NCBI GenBank assembly: GCA_041916675.1
Contig: JAYRZB010000003.1
Span: forward strand, 62,001-126,000
Direction of reading: 5' to 3'
Length of the DNA stretch: 64,000 nt
Origin: JAYRZB01 sp041916675
GTDB lineage: Bacteria > Pseudomonadota > Alphaproteobacteria > Rhizobiales > Devosiaceae
Notes under the pieces: generated by a model
Databases searched by the model: none
Seen by the model: only the letters and a program-made list of their open reading frames with translations
What the model was told of the DNA's origin: nothing
Position numbers and translations under genes: made by a program
In this document: in pieces, positions 44,052-54,032 of the stretch
Layout of the letters: each line of letters begins with the position of its first letter
Numbering within the stretch: position 1 is the first letter of the stretch

Positions 44052-45359
44052 ATGAAACTCACACCGATTTTGTTCGGCGCGGTCTCTATTTTCGCGCTCG
44101 CCTCGGCCGCGCAGGCCGAAACGCTCACCATCGCCACCGTCAACAACGGTGACATGATCCGCATGCAGAAGCTGACGGACGATTTCACGTCCAAGAACCC
44201 GGATATCACCCTTGAGTGGGTGACGATGGAAGAAAACGTGCTGCGCCAGAAAGTCACCACCGACATCGCCACCAAGGGCGGACAGTATGACGTTCTGACC
44301 ATCGGCACATACGAAGCCCCGATCTGGGCCAAGCAGGGCTGGCTGGTTCCGCTCGAAAACCTCGGCGCCGACTATGATGTCGATGACCTGCTGCCCGCCA
44401 TCCGTGGCGGTCTGACCGTCGATGGCAAGCTCTATGCAGCCCCGTTCTACGGCGAAAGCTCCATGGTCATGTATCGCAAGGACCTGATGGAAAAGGCCGG
44501 GCTCACCATGCCCGACGCCCCGACCTGGGATTTCATTGCCGATGCGGCCCGCAAGATGACCGACCGCGCCAATGACATCAACGGCATCTGCCTGCGCGGC
44601 AAGGCCGGCTGGGGCGAAAACATGGCCTTCCTGACCGCCATGTCGAACTCGTTCGGCGCCCGCTGGTTCGATGAGGCCTGGAAGCCGCAGTTCGATCAGC
44701 CCGCGTGGAAGGATACGCTGCAGTTCTACGTTGACCTGATGAAGGATGCCGGCCCGGCCGGTGCGTCTTCGAACGGCTTTAACGAAAACCTCGCCCTGTT
44801 CCAGACCGGCAAGTGCGGCATGTGGATCGACGCCACGGTCGCAGCATCCTTCGTCACCGGTGCCGAATCCACCGTTGCCGATCAGGTTGGCTTTGCCCAG
44901 GCACCCGACAAGGGTCTTGGCAAGCGCGGCAACTGGCTCTGGGCCTGGAACCTGGCCATCCCGGCCGGTTCGCAGAAGGTTGAAGCGGCCGAAAAATTCA
45001 TCGCCTGGGCCACTTCGAAGGGCTACACCGAACTGGTTGCCAGCAAGGAAGGCTGGGCGAACGTGCCTCCCGGCACCCGTACTTCGCTCTATACCAACCC
45101 CGAATACCAGGCCGCCGCCCCGTTTGCGGCCATGACGCTGGCTTCGATCAACTCGGCCGATCCCAACAACCCCACCGTCAAGCCCGTGCCCTATACCGGC
45201 GTGCAGTTCGTTGCCATCCCGGAATTCCAGGGCCTCGGCACCACGGTCGGCCAGCTCTTCTCGGCAGCCCTTGCCGGCCAGAGCTCGGTTGATGATGCGC
45301 TCAAGGCGGCCCAGGACGTCGCGACCCGCGAAATGACCAAGGCCGGCTACATCAAGTAA
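44052..45359 (+). CDS. smoE: Sugar-alcohol ABC transporter substrate-binding protein (SmoE-like)
   Basis: The 435-residue product starts at the ATG behind GGGAGGACACC. Sec signal LTPILFGAVSIFALASAAQA. Mature family-1 binding protein: QYDVLTIGTYEAPIWAKQGW, LYAAPFYGESSMVMYRKDLM, GKAGWGENMAFLTAMSNSFG and GNWLWAWNLAIPAGSQKVEA. This pattern matches sorbitol/mannitol-binding SmoE/MtlE proteins. It is the first gene of the polyol operon; a strong hairpin after it probably protects this part of the mRNA so that more binding protein is made. Confidence 0.9.
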   Translation: MKLTPILFGAVSIFALASAAQAETLTIATVNNGDMIRMQKLTDDFTSKNPDITLEWVTMEENVLRQKVTTDIATKGGQYDVLTIGTYEAPIWAKQGWLVPLENLGADYDVDDLLPAIRGGLTVDGKLYAAPFYGESSMVMYRKDLMEKAGLTMPDAPTWDFIADAARKMTDRANDINGICLRGKAGWGENMAFLTAMSNSFGARWFDEAWKPQFDQPAWKDTLQFYVDLMKDAGPAGASSNGFNENLALFQTGKCGMWIDATVAASFVTGAESTVADQVGFAQAPDKGLGKRGNWLWAWNLAIPAGSQKVEAAEKFIAWATSKGYTELVASKEGWANVPPGTRTSLYTNPEYQAAAPFAAMTLASINSADPNNPTVKPVPYTGVQFVAIPEFQGLGTTVGQLFSAALAGQSSVDDALKAAQDVATREMTKAGYIK

Positions 45360-45378
45360 GTCCTACCGAAGGCGAAAG

Positions 45379-45415
45379 CTGCCCGGCCGGTCGATCCCCT
45401 CTGCTGGCCGGGCAG
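45379..45415 (+). terminator. Hairpin between smoE and smoF
   Basis: CTGCCCGGCC / GGCCGGGCAG is a 10-bp perfect stem with a 17-base loop, 19 bases after the stop. There is no T-run, so stabilisation or attenuation is likelier than full termination. Confidence 0.55.
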
Positions 45416-45493
45416 ACCCCAAAGTGCATTGATTTCAACCGGACTTCGCATCCGGACCAAAGCCTTCGCTCAGCAATTTCCCGGGAGGACACC

Positions 45494-46366
45494 ATGGCCA
45501 CAGCCCAAACCCGCACCCTGGCGCGCATCATGCTCGCGCCTTCGGTGGTCGTGCTCCTCGTGTGGATGATTGTGCCGCTGGCGATGACGCTGTGGTTCTC
45601 GTTCCAGAACTACAACCTGCTCAATCCCGGCAGCCAGAGCTTCATCGGCATATTCAACTACACCTACTTCCTCACCGATCCCGCCTTCATCCAGTCGATC
45701 ATGAACACCGTGATCCTGGTGGGTGGCGTCCTGCTCATCACCGTCATCGGTGGCACATTGTTTGCGCTGCTGCTCGACCAGCCCATGTTTGGTCAGGGCA
45801 TCGTGCGCATCCTGGTCATCTCGCCCTTCTTCATCATGCCCACCGTGGCCGCACTGGTGTGGAAGAACATGCTGATGAACCCGGTCAACGGGCTGTTCGC
45901 CCACATTTTCCGCTTCTTTGGCCTGCAGCCCATCGACTGGCTGGCCCAGTATCCCCTGCTCTCGGTCATCATCATCGTGGCCTGGCAATGGCTGCCCTTC
46001 GCCACCCTGATCCTTCTGACCGCCCTGCAATCGCTGAGTGAAGAACAGAAGGAAGCCGCCGAAATGGATGGCGCCAACTTCTTCAACCGCTTCATCTACA
46101 TCATCCTGCCGCACATCGCCCGGGCCATCACCGTCGTCATCCTGATCCAGACGATCTTCCTGCTCGGCGTCTTCGCGGAAATCCTGGTCACCACCAATGG
46201 CGGCCCTGGCTACAACTCCACTAATCTCGCCTACCTCGTCTACCGCACGGCCCTGCTGAACTACGATGTCGGCGGTGCTGCCGCCGGTGGCGTCATTGCC
46301 GTCATCCTCGCCAATATCGTGGCCGTGTTCCTGATGCGCGCCATCGGCAAGAACCTCGACGCCTAG
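45494..46366 (+). CDS. smoF: Sugar-alcohol ABC transporter permease (SmoF-like)
   Basis: The 290-residue product starts behind GGGAGGACACC. Six membrane helices; the first is LAPSVVVLLVWMIVPLAMTL. The EAA loop reads EAAEMDGANFFNRFIYIILP, and EILVTTNGGPGYNSTNLAYL is typical of MalF-like polyol permeases. It forms the channel with SmoG. It lies 134 bases after smoE, with the hairpin between. Confidence 0.92.
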   Translation: MATAQTRTLARIMLAPSVVVLLVWMIVPLAMTLWFSFQNYNLLNPGSQSFIGIFNYTYFLTDPAFIQSIMNTVILVGGVLLITVIGGTLFALLLDQPMFGQGIVRILVISPFFIMPTVAALVWKNMLMNPVNGLFAHIFRFFGLQPIDWLAQYPLLSVIIIVAWQWLPFATLILLTALQSLSEEQKEAAEMDGANFFNRFIYIILPHIARAITVVILIQTIFLLGVFAEILVTTNGGPGYNSTNLAYLVYRTALLNYDVGGAAAGGVIAVILANIVAVFLMRAIGKNLDA

Positions 46367-46377
46367 GAGAGAAAACC

Positions 46378-47205
46378 ATGGCCCGCTCCGTTTCGACGCA
46401 ACGCAAGGTTTTCACCACCGCCATCGCCTGGCTCCTGGCGTTCCTGATTTTCTTCCCCATCCTCTGGACCGTGCTGACGAGCTTTAAATCCGAGGCCGAG
46501 GCCATCGCCTCCCCGCCCACGCTCATCCCCGGCTGGACGCTCGAAAACTACTTCGAGGTTGAGGATCGCTCCGACTATTTCCGCCACTTCGGCAATTCGG
46601 TGATCCTCTCGATCGGCTCGACGCTGCTGGCGCTGCTGATCGCGGTGCCCGCCGCTTGGTCGATGGCCTTTGCCCCTGCCAAGCGCACCAAGGACATCCT
46701 GATGTGGATGCTGTCGACCAAGATGATGCCCGCCGTCGGCGTCCTGGTGCCCATGTACCTGATCTTCCGGGACACCGGCCAGCTCGACAACCTGTTCGGC
46801 CTGACCATCGTGATGATGCTGATCAACCTGCCGATCGTGGTCTGGATGCTCTACACCTACTTCAAGGAAATCCCGGTCGATATCCTCGAGGCGGCCCGCA
46901 TGGATGGGGCGATCCTGTGGAAGGAGATCGTCTATGTGCTCGTGCCCATGGCCGTGCCCGGCATTGCCTCGACGCTCCTCCTCAATATCATTCTCGCCTG
47001 GAACGAAGCGTTCTGGACGCTGAACCTGACCGCCGCCAAGGCGGCGCCGCTCACCGCTTTCATTGCCTCCTACTCCAGCCCCGAAGGTCTGTTCTGGGCC
47101 AAGCTTTCCGCCGCTTCCACGCTCGCCATCGCGCCCATCCTTCTGCTGGGCTGGTTCAGCCAGAAGCAGCTTGTGCGCGGCCTCACCTTCGGCGCCGTCA
47201 AATAA
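46378..47205 (+). CDS. smoG: Sugar-alcohol ABC transporter permease (SmoG-like)
   Basis: The 275-residue MalG-like permease has its first helix at AWLLAFLIFFPILWTVLTSF. The EAA loop is EAARMDGAILWKEIVYVLVP, and LSTKMMPAVGVLVPMYLIF is characteristic of SmoG/MtlG. AGGAGAG precedes the ATG. The gap to smoF is 11 bases and to the ATPase 11 bases. Confidence 0.92.
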   Translation: MARSVSTQRKVFTTAIAWLLAFLIFFPILWTVLTSFKSEAEAIASPPTLIPGWTLENYFEVEDRSDYFRHFGNSVILSIGSTLLALLIAVPAAWSMAFAPAKRTKDILMWMLSTKMMPAVGVLVPMYLIFRDTGQLDNLFGLTIVMMLINLPIVVWMLYTYFKEIPVDILEAARMDGAILWKEIVYVLVPMAVPGIASTLLLNIILAWNEAFWTLNLTAAKAAPLTAFIASYSSPEGLFWAKLSAASTLAIAPILLLGWFSQKQLVRGLTFGAVK

Positions 47206-47216
47206 GGGGACCCAGA

Positions 47217-48224
<1,008 letters not shown>

Positions 48225-48234
48225 GAATACCACC

Positions 48235-49713
48235 ATGACCACCAAGCTGTCGGCCGCAAACCTGCCCGAGATTGCCAGAACCGCTGGCGTACCGACCTAT
48301 CGGCGCGAGCAGTTGAGCCCCGGCATCCTGCATTTCGGCGTCGGCAATTTTCACCGGGCCCATCAGGCTATCTATCTCGATGACCTGTTCAACAAGGGCG
48401 AGAGCCTCGATTGGGCGCTGATCGGGGCCGGCGTGCGCCCTGCCGACGAGCAGATGCGGCAGAAGCTCAGGGCGCAGGACTGGTTGACCACGGTTGTCGA
48501 GCAGGAGGCGGGTCATTCATCGGCGCGGGTCACCGGCGCCATGATCGACTATCTTCAGGTCGGCGATACCGAAGCCCTGCTCGATACGCTGGCCGACCCG
48601 GCCATCCGCATCGTTTCGCTCACCATCACAGAGGGTGGATACTACATCGATCCGGCCTCGCAGCGCTTCGACCCCACCCACCCCGATATCGTGGCCGATG
48701 CAGCCAACCTGTCAGCGCCCAAAACCGTCTTCGGCCTCATTGTTGCCGGGCTCCAGCGCCGCCGCAAAGCGGGAGTTGCCCCCTTCACCGTCATGAGCTG
48801 CGATAATATCCCGGGCAATGGTCACGTGACCGAAAATGCCGTGGTCGGACTGGCCAATCTGGCAAATTCCGATTTCGCGCGATGGATAAGTCAAAACGTG
48901 AGCTTTCCCAATGGGATGGTCGATCGGATCACCCCCGCAACGGGCGATCGGGAACGTGCTATTTTAAAAGATCAGTTCAAGATTTTCGATAATTGGCCAG
49001 TTTTTTGCGAAACTTTCAAACAATGGGTGCTTGAAGACAAATTTCCCCTTGGGCGCCCGGCACTTGAGAGTGTCGGCGTGCAATTTGTCGCCGATGTCGC
49101 CCCGTTCGAATTGATGAAGATCCGCATCCTCAATGGCGGCCACGCCACCATCGCCTATCCGGCCGCGCTGATGGACATTCACTTCGTCCACGAGGCCATG
49201 GAAGAACCGCTGGTGCGCAATTTCCTGCTCAAGCTCGAGCGCGAGGAAATCCTCCCCGTCGTTCCGCCGGTCCCCGATACCAACCTTGACGACTATCTCG
49301 ATCTGATCGAGCAGCGCTTCGCCAACCCCAAGATTGGCGATACCATCACCCGCCTATGCCTCGATGGCTCGAACCGTCAGCCCAAATTCATACTGCCAAC
49401 CGTGGCGGACCGACTGGCGGCCGGGAAAAGCGTCACCGGCCTCGCCCTCGTCTCGGCGCTCTGGTGTCGCTACTGCTATGGCGAAACCGACAGCGGCAAA
49501 CCCATCGCCCCCAATGACCCAAGCTGGGATCGGTTGACCGCCACCGCGCGGGCTGCGCGCACCGACCCCAAAGCGTGGCTCACCATGACCGACATATTCG
49601 GCGATGTGGCACAAAGCCCGATTTACATCGCGGCCTTTTCAAAGGCATTGGAAACACTCTGGCGCATCGGGGCACGCGAAACGCTCACGCTCTATCTGGC
49701 AGACCGGCTCTAG
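48235..49713 (+). CDS. mtlK: Mannitol 2-dehydrogenase-type polyol oxidoreductase
   Basis: The 492-residue long-chain secondary-alcohol dehydrogenase has an N-terminal NAD-binding fold HFGVGNFHRAHQAIYLDDLF, the family signature NGMVDRITPATGDRE, and active-site region MKIRILNGGHATIAYPAALM with the catalytic Lys and conserved Asn-His. MtlK-type enzymes oxidise mannitol, sorbitol or arabinitol to ketoses; which polyol is used here is not decidable by eye. It follows smoK by ten bases, linking uptake to oxidation. In the middle (48870-49020) the base use is noticeably AT-richer than on both sides. Confidence 0.9.
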   Translation: MTTKLSAANLPEIARTAGVPTYRREQLSPGILHFGVGNFHRAHQAIYLDDLFNKGESLDWALIGAGVRPADEQMRQKLRAQDWLTTVVEQEAGHSSARVTGAMIDYLQVGDTEALLDTLADPAIRIVSLTITEGGYYIDPASQRFDPTHPDIVADAANLSAPKTVFGLIVAGLQRRRKAGVAPFTVMSCDNIPGNGHVTENAVVGLANLANSDFARWISQNVSFPNGMVDRITPATGDRERAILKDQFKIFDNWPVFCETFKQWVLEDKFPLGRPALESVGVQFVADVAPFELMKIRILNGGHATIAYPAALMDIHFVHEAMEEPLVRNFLLKLEREEILPVVPPVPDTNLDDYLDLIEQRFANPKIGDTITRLCLDGSNRQPKFILPTVADRLAAGKSVTGLALVSALWCRYCYGETDSGKPIAPNDPSWDRLTATARAARTDPKAWLTMTDIFGDVAQSPIYIAAFSKALETLWRIGARETLTLYLADRL

Positions 49714-49754
49714 CCGCCGGTCCGGCCAGCGCCTGTGGTGGAGTATGCAGCGCT

Positions 49755-50444
49755 ATGGGCCGCCCGATATCCCTGATCATTTTTGATTGCGATGGCGTGC
49801 TGGTCGATAGCGAGCCGCTCGCCATCGAAGTGCTGATCCAGACCATCGCCCGCGCCGGTGCCAGTGTCAGCCGTGACGAGGCCTACGAGAATTTTCTTGG
49901 CCGTTCGCTGTCCTCGATCTCGAAAAGTCTCAGCAAATCGCACGGGGTCGCCCTCAGCGAGGCCGACCTTGCTGCCATGCGGCACGATCTATATGCCCTC
50001 TACCGGCAAAAGCTCACTGTCATGCCCGGCGTACTCGAGACCTTGTCACGGCTCACCGTTCCGTTCTGCGTGGCGTCATCAAGCCACCTCGAGCGGCTCA
50101 CCATCAGCCTGGAACTCACCGGGCTGTTGCACTGGTTCAAACCCAATGTGTTTTCCGCCAGCATGGTCCCGCACGGCAAACCGGCGCCCGATCTCTTCCT
50201 GCATGCCGCCGCCGCCATGCATGCCGATCCGGCAGAGTGTCTCGTCATCGAGGATAGTCCGGCCGGCATTACCGCAGCGCGGGCGGCCGGGATGCGGGTC
50301 TTTGGTTTCACCGGCGGCTCGCATGTCGGGCCGGGTAAACTTGCGCCTGCAATTGCTGCACTGGCACCCGATTGCATTTTCCACGATATGCAGGCCCTAC
50401 CCGATCTTGTAGGCTCACCGCCGGTCAAGAAGAAGGCGCTCTGA
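49755..50444 (+). CDS. HAD-superfamily hydrolase (beta-PGM-like phosphatase)
   Basis: The 229-residue product starts at MGRPISLIIFDCDGVLVDSE, which contains the Asp-x-Asp nucleophile motif. A helical cap follows (YENFLGRSLSSISKSLSKSH), then motif II VASSSHLERL, the Lys in MVPHGKPAPDLFLHAA, and motif III CLVIEDSPAGITAARAAGM. It belongs to the HAD IA/beta-phosphoglucomutase-like class and dephosphorylates small sugar phosphates. In the operon between a polyol dehydrogenase and a sugar kinase it could clear or balance phosphorylated intermediates. The TGA overlaps the kinase ATG by one base. Confidence 0.88.
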   Translation: MGRPISLIIFDCDGVLVDSEPLAIEVLIQTIARAGASVSRDEAYENFLGRSLSSISKSLSKSHGVALSEADLAAMRHDLYALYRQKLTVMPGVLETLSRLTVPFCVASSSHLERLTISLELTGLLHWFKPNVFSASMVPHGKPAPDLFLHAAAAMHADPAECLVIEDSPAGITAARAAGMRVFGFTGGSHVGPGKLAPAIAALAPDCIFHDMQALPDLVGSPPVKKKAL

Positions 50445-52036
50445 TGCAAAGCCTCCTGGTGGGAGTGGACGTGGGCACGGCCAGTGTCCGGGCCGGTGTC
50501 ATCACCCGGCAGGGCGCGCTTCTGGGGCGAGGCGAACAGCCCATCGATATGAACTGGCCCGATGCCAATCACGCCGAGTACTCGTCCGAACAGATCTGGC
50601 ATGCCGTCTGCGCGGCCGTGCAGGATGCGCTGGCCAGCGCTGCTGCCGACCCGGCCCGTGTCGTGGGCCTGAGCTTTGATGCAACGTGTTCGCTTGTAGT
50701 CCGCGACCAGAATTTTGCCCCGCTCACCGTCTCGCGCGATGGCGACAACCGCTGGGATACCATCGCCTGGCTCGATCATCGCGCGCTGGCTGAGGCCGAG
50801 GAATGCAATCGCTCCGGGCACCTCGTGCTCGACTATGTCGGCGGAGTGATGAGCCCGGAAATGGAAGTGCCCAAGCTCATGTGGCTCAAGCGGCATATGC
50901 CGCAGACCTGGTCCAGGGCCGGAGCCTTCTTCGATCTCGCCGACTTCCTGAGCTGGAAAGCCACTGGTTCGCTGGCCCGTTCGCAATCGACGCTCACCTG
51001 CAAATGGACCTATCTTGGCCATAGCGAGCCCGGCTGGCAGCCCGATTTCCTCGCCGGTGTGGGCATGGCCGACATGCTGGCCAAGGGCAATTTGCCCGAG
51101 CAGGCCTCCGCCGTCGGCACCGACCTCGGCCCCTTGACCGCGCGCGCAGCCCGCGAGTTGGGCCTGACCACCGCCTGCCGTGTTGGCGCCGGTGTCATTG
51201 ATGCCCATGCCGGTGCCCTCGGCGTGCTCGGGGCCTTTGCGGGCGATATCGCCACCATCGATCGGCATCTGGCGCTGGTGGCGGGCACTTCAAGCTGCGT
51301 CATGGCGCTGTCGCGCGAGGTGCGACCGATCACCGGGGTCTGGGGTCCCTATTTCGGGGCGGTCCTCCCCGGCAGCTGGCTCAACGAAGGCGGCCAGTCG
51401 GCGACCGGCGCATTGCTCGATCACGTCATCCGCTCCCATGCCATGGGCGGCGATCCCACCCTTGCCCGGCACAAGGAAATTGTCGCCCGCATCATGGAAA
51501 TGCGCGCCGTTGAAGGCCTTGCCCTCGCTCACCGCCTGCACGTGCTGCCCGATTTCCATGGCAACCGCTCGCCCCTCGGCGATCCGCATGCACTGGGCGT
51601 GGTCTCCGGTCTCACCCTCGACAGCGATTTCGATAGTCTCTGCCGCCTCTACTGGCGCACGGCGGTCTCGATTGCGCTTGGCGTGCGCCACATTCTCGAA
51701 ACCCTCAACCAGCGCGGCTATTCCATCGACACCCTGCACGTTACCGGCGGGCATACCCGCAATCCGCTGTTGATGGAACTCTATGCCGATGCCACCGGCT
51801 GTACCGTCGTCACCACCGCTGCCTCCGATGCCACGATCCTGGGCACCGCCATGATCGCGGCCACCGCTGCCGGTCTCTATTCGGATCTCAGTGCTGCCTG
51901 CACTGCCATGCAGCAGGGCGGCGCCGCTCGCCTGCCCGATCCGGCGGCGCGCGAGCAGTTCGACAGGGATTATGACATCTTCCTCACCATGCTCGCCCAG
52001 CGCCGTACGCTCGACGACATGATCGGCCGGTCTTAA
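50444..52036 (+). CDS. FGGY-family pentulose/carbohydrate kinase (D-ribulokinase-like)
   Basis: 530 residues. N-terminal phosphate loop LVGVDVGTASVRAGVITRQG, ATCSLVVRDQNFAPL, then DTIAWLDHRALAEAEE, SPEMEVPKLMWLKRHMP and a central VGAGVIDAHAGALGVLG; ATP-side motif TLHVTGGHTRNPLLMELYAD. The length and LNEGGQSATGALLDHVI are typical of the ribulokinase/YdcAB-like FGGY branch rather than xylulokinase. It would phosphorylate the ketose made by the dehydrogenase, which favours a pentitol or arabinitol route. It is the last gene of the operon, overlapping the end of the convergent gene by four bases. Confidence 0.88.
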   Translation: MQSLLVGVDVGTASVRAGVITRQGALLGRGEQPIDMNWPDANHAEYSSEQIWHAVCAAVQDALASAAADPARVVGLSFDATCSLVVRDQNFAPLTVSRDGDNRWDTIAWLDHRALAEAEECNRSGHLVLDYVGGVMSPEMEVPKLMWLKRHMPQTWSRAGAFFDLADFLSWKATGSLARSQSTLTCKWTYLGHSEPGWQPDFLAGVGMADMLAKGNLPEQASAVGTDLGPLTARAARELGLTTACRVGAGVIDAHAGALGVLGAFAGDIATIDRHLALVAGTSSCVMALSREVRPITGVWGPYFGAVLPGSWLNEGGQSATGALLDHVIRSHAMGGDPTLARHKEIVARIMEMRAVEGLALAHRLHVLPDFHGNRSPLGDPHALGVVSGLTLDSDFDSLCRLYWRTAVSIALGVRHILETLNQRGYSIDTLHVTGGHTRNPLLMELYADATGCTVVTTAASDATILGTAMIAATAAGLYSDLSAACTAMQQGGAARLPDPAAREQFDRDYDIFLTMLAQRRTLDDMIGRS

Positions 52037-52659
52037 GCCATCGGCCCCAGCCGCAGCGATTTCAGCTTGATCGAGCGCATCCGTCCCTCGCTGTCGCCGG
52101 GGTTGACCCGAAACGCATCGGCATAGCCAAAGGTCAGGTCCAACACCCCCGGATCGGCGTCCAGCACTTCGCGCGGCACCACCACCTCCACCGTCTGCGT
52201 CGTGCCCCTGGCAATTTCGACCAACCCGAAGCGGATGCCATTGCCATATAGCACGACGCGCTGACTGGCCGACGGCCCCTTGTCAACGGCGGTGATCTCG
52301 AGACTAAGCAGCAGCGGCGCCTGCGCCGCCGCAAAGCCGAGCCGCAGGCGCGAGGTCGTGCCCACCGCATGCGTGCCGTCACCGGCCGGTCCCTCCCAGC
52401 CGCAGACCCGCATCTCCTTGCCCGGCCCGTAATTCTCGGAGGTGAACGATATCGTTTCGCCCAGCACATAGGGCCCGACGCGCGGCTGGTTCAGGCAGGT
52501 CGTGGTCTTGTCGATATAAAAGGCGCGATAGTCCGGGTGCGGATTGGGGTTAAGGGCCAGCCAGAACACGCCGATCTCGAACGCGGCCGCAAGGGCCGCC
52601 ACCAAATAGAATGCGATCGCAACCGGCCTGTGCCGGACAAAGGCGGGTGCATCAGACAA
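52033..52659 (-). CDS. Single-span membrane protein paired with the mannosyltransferase
   Basis: The 208-residue product has one N-terminal helix, FYLVAALAAAFEIGVFWLAL, then an extracytoplasmic beta-sandwich-like domain with ENYGPGKEMRVCGWEGPAGD, RLRLGFAAAQAPLLLSLEIT and TFGYADAFRVNPGD. The G-x-x-MRVCGW motif is shared with accessory domains found at the C-terminus of some bacterial membrane glycosyltransferases, as I recall. The start overlaps the end of the PIG-V-type gene by eight bases, so the two are co-expressed and probably work together on a surface glycan. Function is inferred from the pairing. Confidence 0.6.
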   Translation of the reverse strand: MSDAPAFVRHRPVAIAFYLVAALAAAFEIGVFWLALNPNPHPDYRAFYIDKTTTCLNQPRVGPYVLGETISFTSENYGPGKEMRVCGWEGPAGDGTHAVGTTSRLRLGFAAAQAPLLLSLEITAVDKGPSASQRVVLYGNGIRFGLVEIARGTTQTVEVVVPREVLDADPGVLDLTFGYADAFRVNPGDSEGRMRSIKLKSLRLGPMA

Positions 52660-53815
52660 TGGTCAGGTACCCCGTCAGCCAGCCTACGGTGCAGAAATAG
52701 TTGGCCACGCAAAACCCGATCAGGCTGAGCCCGGCCAGCCAGCGCCAGCGCGACAACAGCGTCATCAGCATAATCATCAGCGGCGCCTGCGCCACGACGA
52801 AGCGCAGCATCGAGGCCATGCCTGCCCCCATGGGCAGGAGAATGCAGGCAAAGCAGAAGATGGCTGGCGCATATTGCCTGCGCCATACCAGCACGCCAAT
52901 CAGCACAAACCCGGCAATCGCAGCCATCGCCAGTTGCTGGGATACCGACGGCAGGAAGCCCGATTGCGGCCCGCGCGACAATGCCGACCACAGATATCCC
53001 AGCGGATTGCCCGGTTGCCGGGCCCAGGCCACCTGCACGTGCTGGAAAGCCAGCGCGTCGCCCAACTGAAAATGCAGAAACGCCATATAGCCGAACAGCC
53101 CAAGCGGAGCGATGAAGATCGCCAGCACCAGATCCGGCCGCTTCAGCGCCCAGGGCACAAAGCTTTTCCATGTCCCACCGCCGCGCAGATGGTCGGTCAG
53201 CGCCTGCACCCCGATTGCCAGGACTATGAACACCCCCACGATCCGCGTCGATGACAGCAGCAGCGCCAGCCCGCCTGCCGCCAGGTATTGCGAACGCTTG
53301 AGCGCCACGAACACCAGCGTCATCAGCAGCACAAACATCACCTCGGTATAGAACGTGGTAAAATACACCGAGAACGGCCCAGCCAGCAGAAAGGCGGCAT
53401 AGAGCGCATAGGCACGAAGGTTCTTTTCAAACAGCGGCCAGGCCGAAATCACGGCAAAATTTGTCAAAACCACCGAGGTAATCGTCGCAACCGTCATCGT
53501 CGGCAGGGAGGTCACCAGCCGCAAGAGACCGATCGTCATGGGATAGAGCGGGAAGAAAGCCCAGTTTCCCGCGGCAATCATCCGGGGCACAGGAAAGGGG
53601 TCATAGCCGGTCTCGGCCATGCGGACATACCACTCGCAGTCCCAGCGGCAGAGACCATCGAAAAAGTTTGCAATAGTGGCGTCGTCAATCGTCGCTTTGT
53701 ACGCGGCAAAACGCACGATCAGGCCGAAAATTGAAAAGATTGCCGGGATTGCGACGAGTATGACCGGCAATGGCACGGCGCGGGACGTGGGTCGCGCCAG
53801 ATCGGCAACTGTCAT
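52652..53815 (-). CDS. PIG-V/mannosyltransferase-family membrane protein (GT-C type)
   Basis: The 387-residue product has about ten membrane helices. The PIG-V-like signature is clear: NFFDGLCRWDCEWYVRMAET and GNWAFFPLYPMTIGLLRLV, with the acidic pair of a GT-C active site. FTTFYTEVMFVLLMTLVF is also typical. Such enzymes transfer mannose from a lipid-linked donor on the outer face of the membrane. First gene of a two-gene operon. The acceptor is unknown. It lies divergent to the glucan operon, 217 bases apart. Confidence 0.85.
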   Translation of the reverse strand: MTVADLARPTSRAVPLPVILVAIPAIFSIFGLIVRFAAYKATIDDATIANFFDGLCRWDCEWYVRMAETGYDPFPVPRMIAAGNWAFFPLYPMTIGLLRLVTSLPTMTVATITSVVLTNFAVISAWPLFEKNLRAYALYAAFLLAGPFSVYFTTFYTEVMFVLLMTLVFVALKRSQYLAAGGLALLLSSTRIVGVFIVLAIGVQALTDHLRGGGTWKSFVPWALKRPDLVLAIFIAPLGLFGYMAFLHFQLGDALAFQHVQVAWARQPGNPLGYLWSALSRGPQSGFLPSVSQQLAMAAIAGFVLIGVLVWRRQYAPAIFCFACILLPMGAGMASMLRFVVAQAPLMIMLMTLLSRWRWLAGLSLIGFCVANYFCTVGWLTGYLTIV

Positions 53816-54032
53816 CGGTGTGGCAATCCGTTAGAGTGTTCAGCAGGCGCCAGGCCGCAATGCACTCGCCTGACCCACCCCGCATAGCGCAGAGACCATC
53901 AAACATTGTGGCAGAAACGTGGAGCTGCCCTGCGCTCCGCGCATAGCACCTATGCGGGAACATAGTCGCATTTATGACATTGAAAACGCGCGGAAATCTG
54001 TAGGTTGCGCTAATCCCACTACCCCGAGACCC

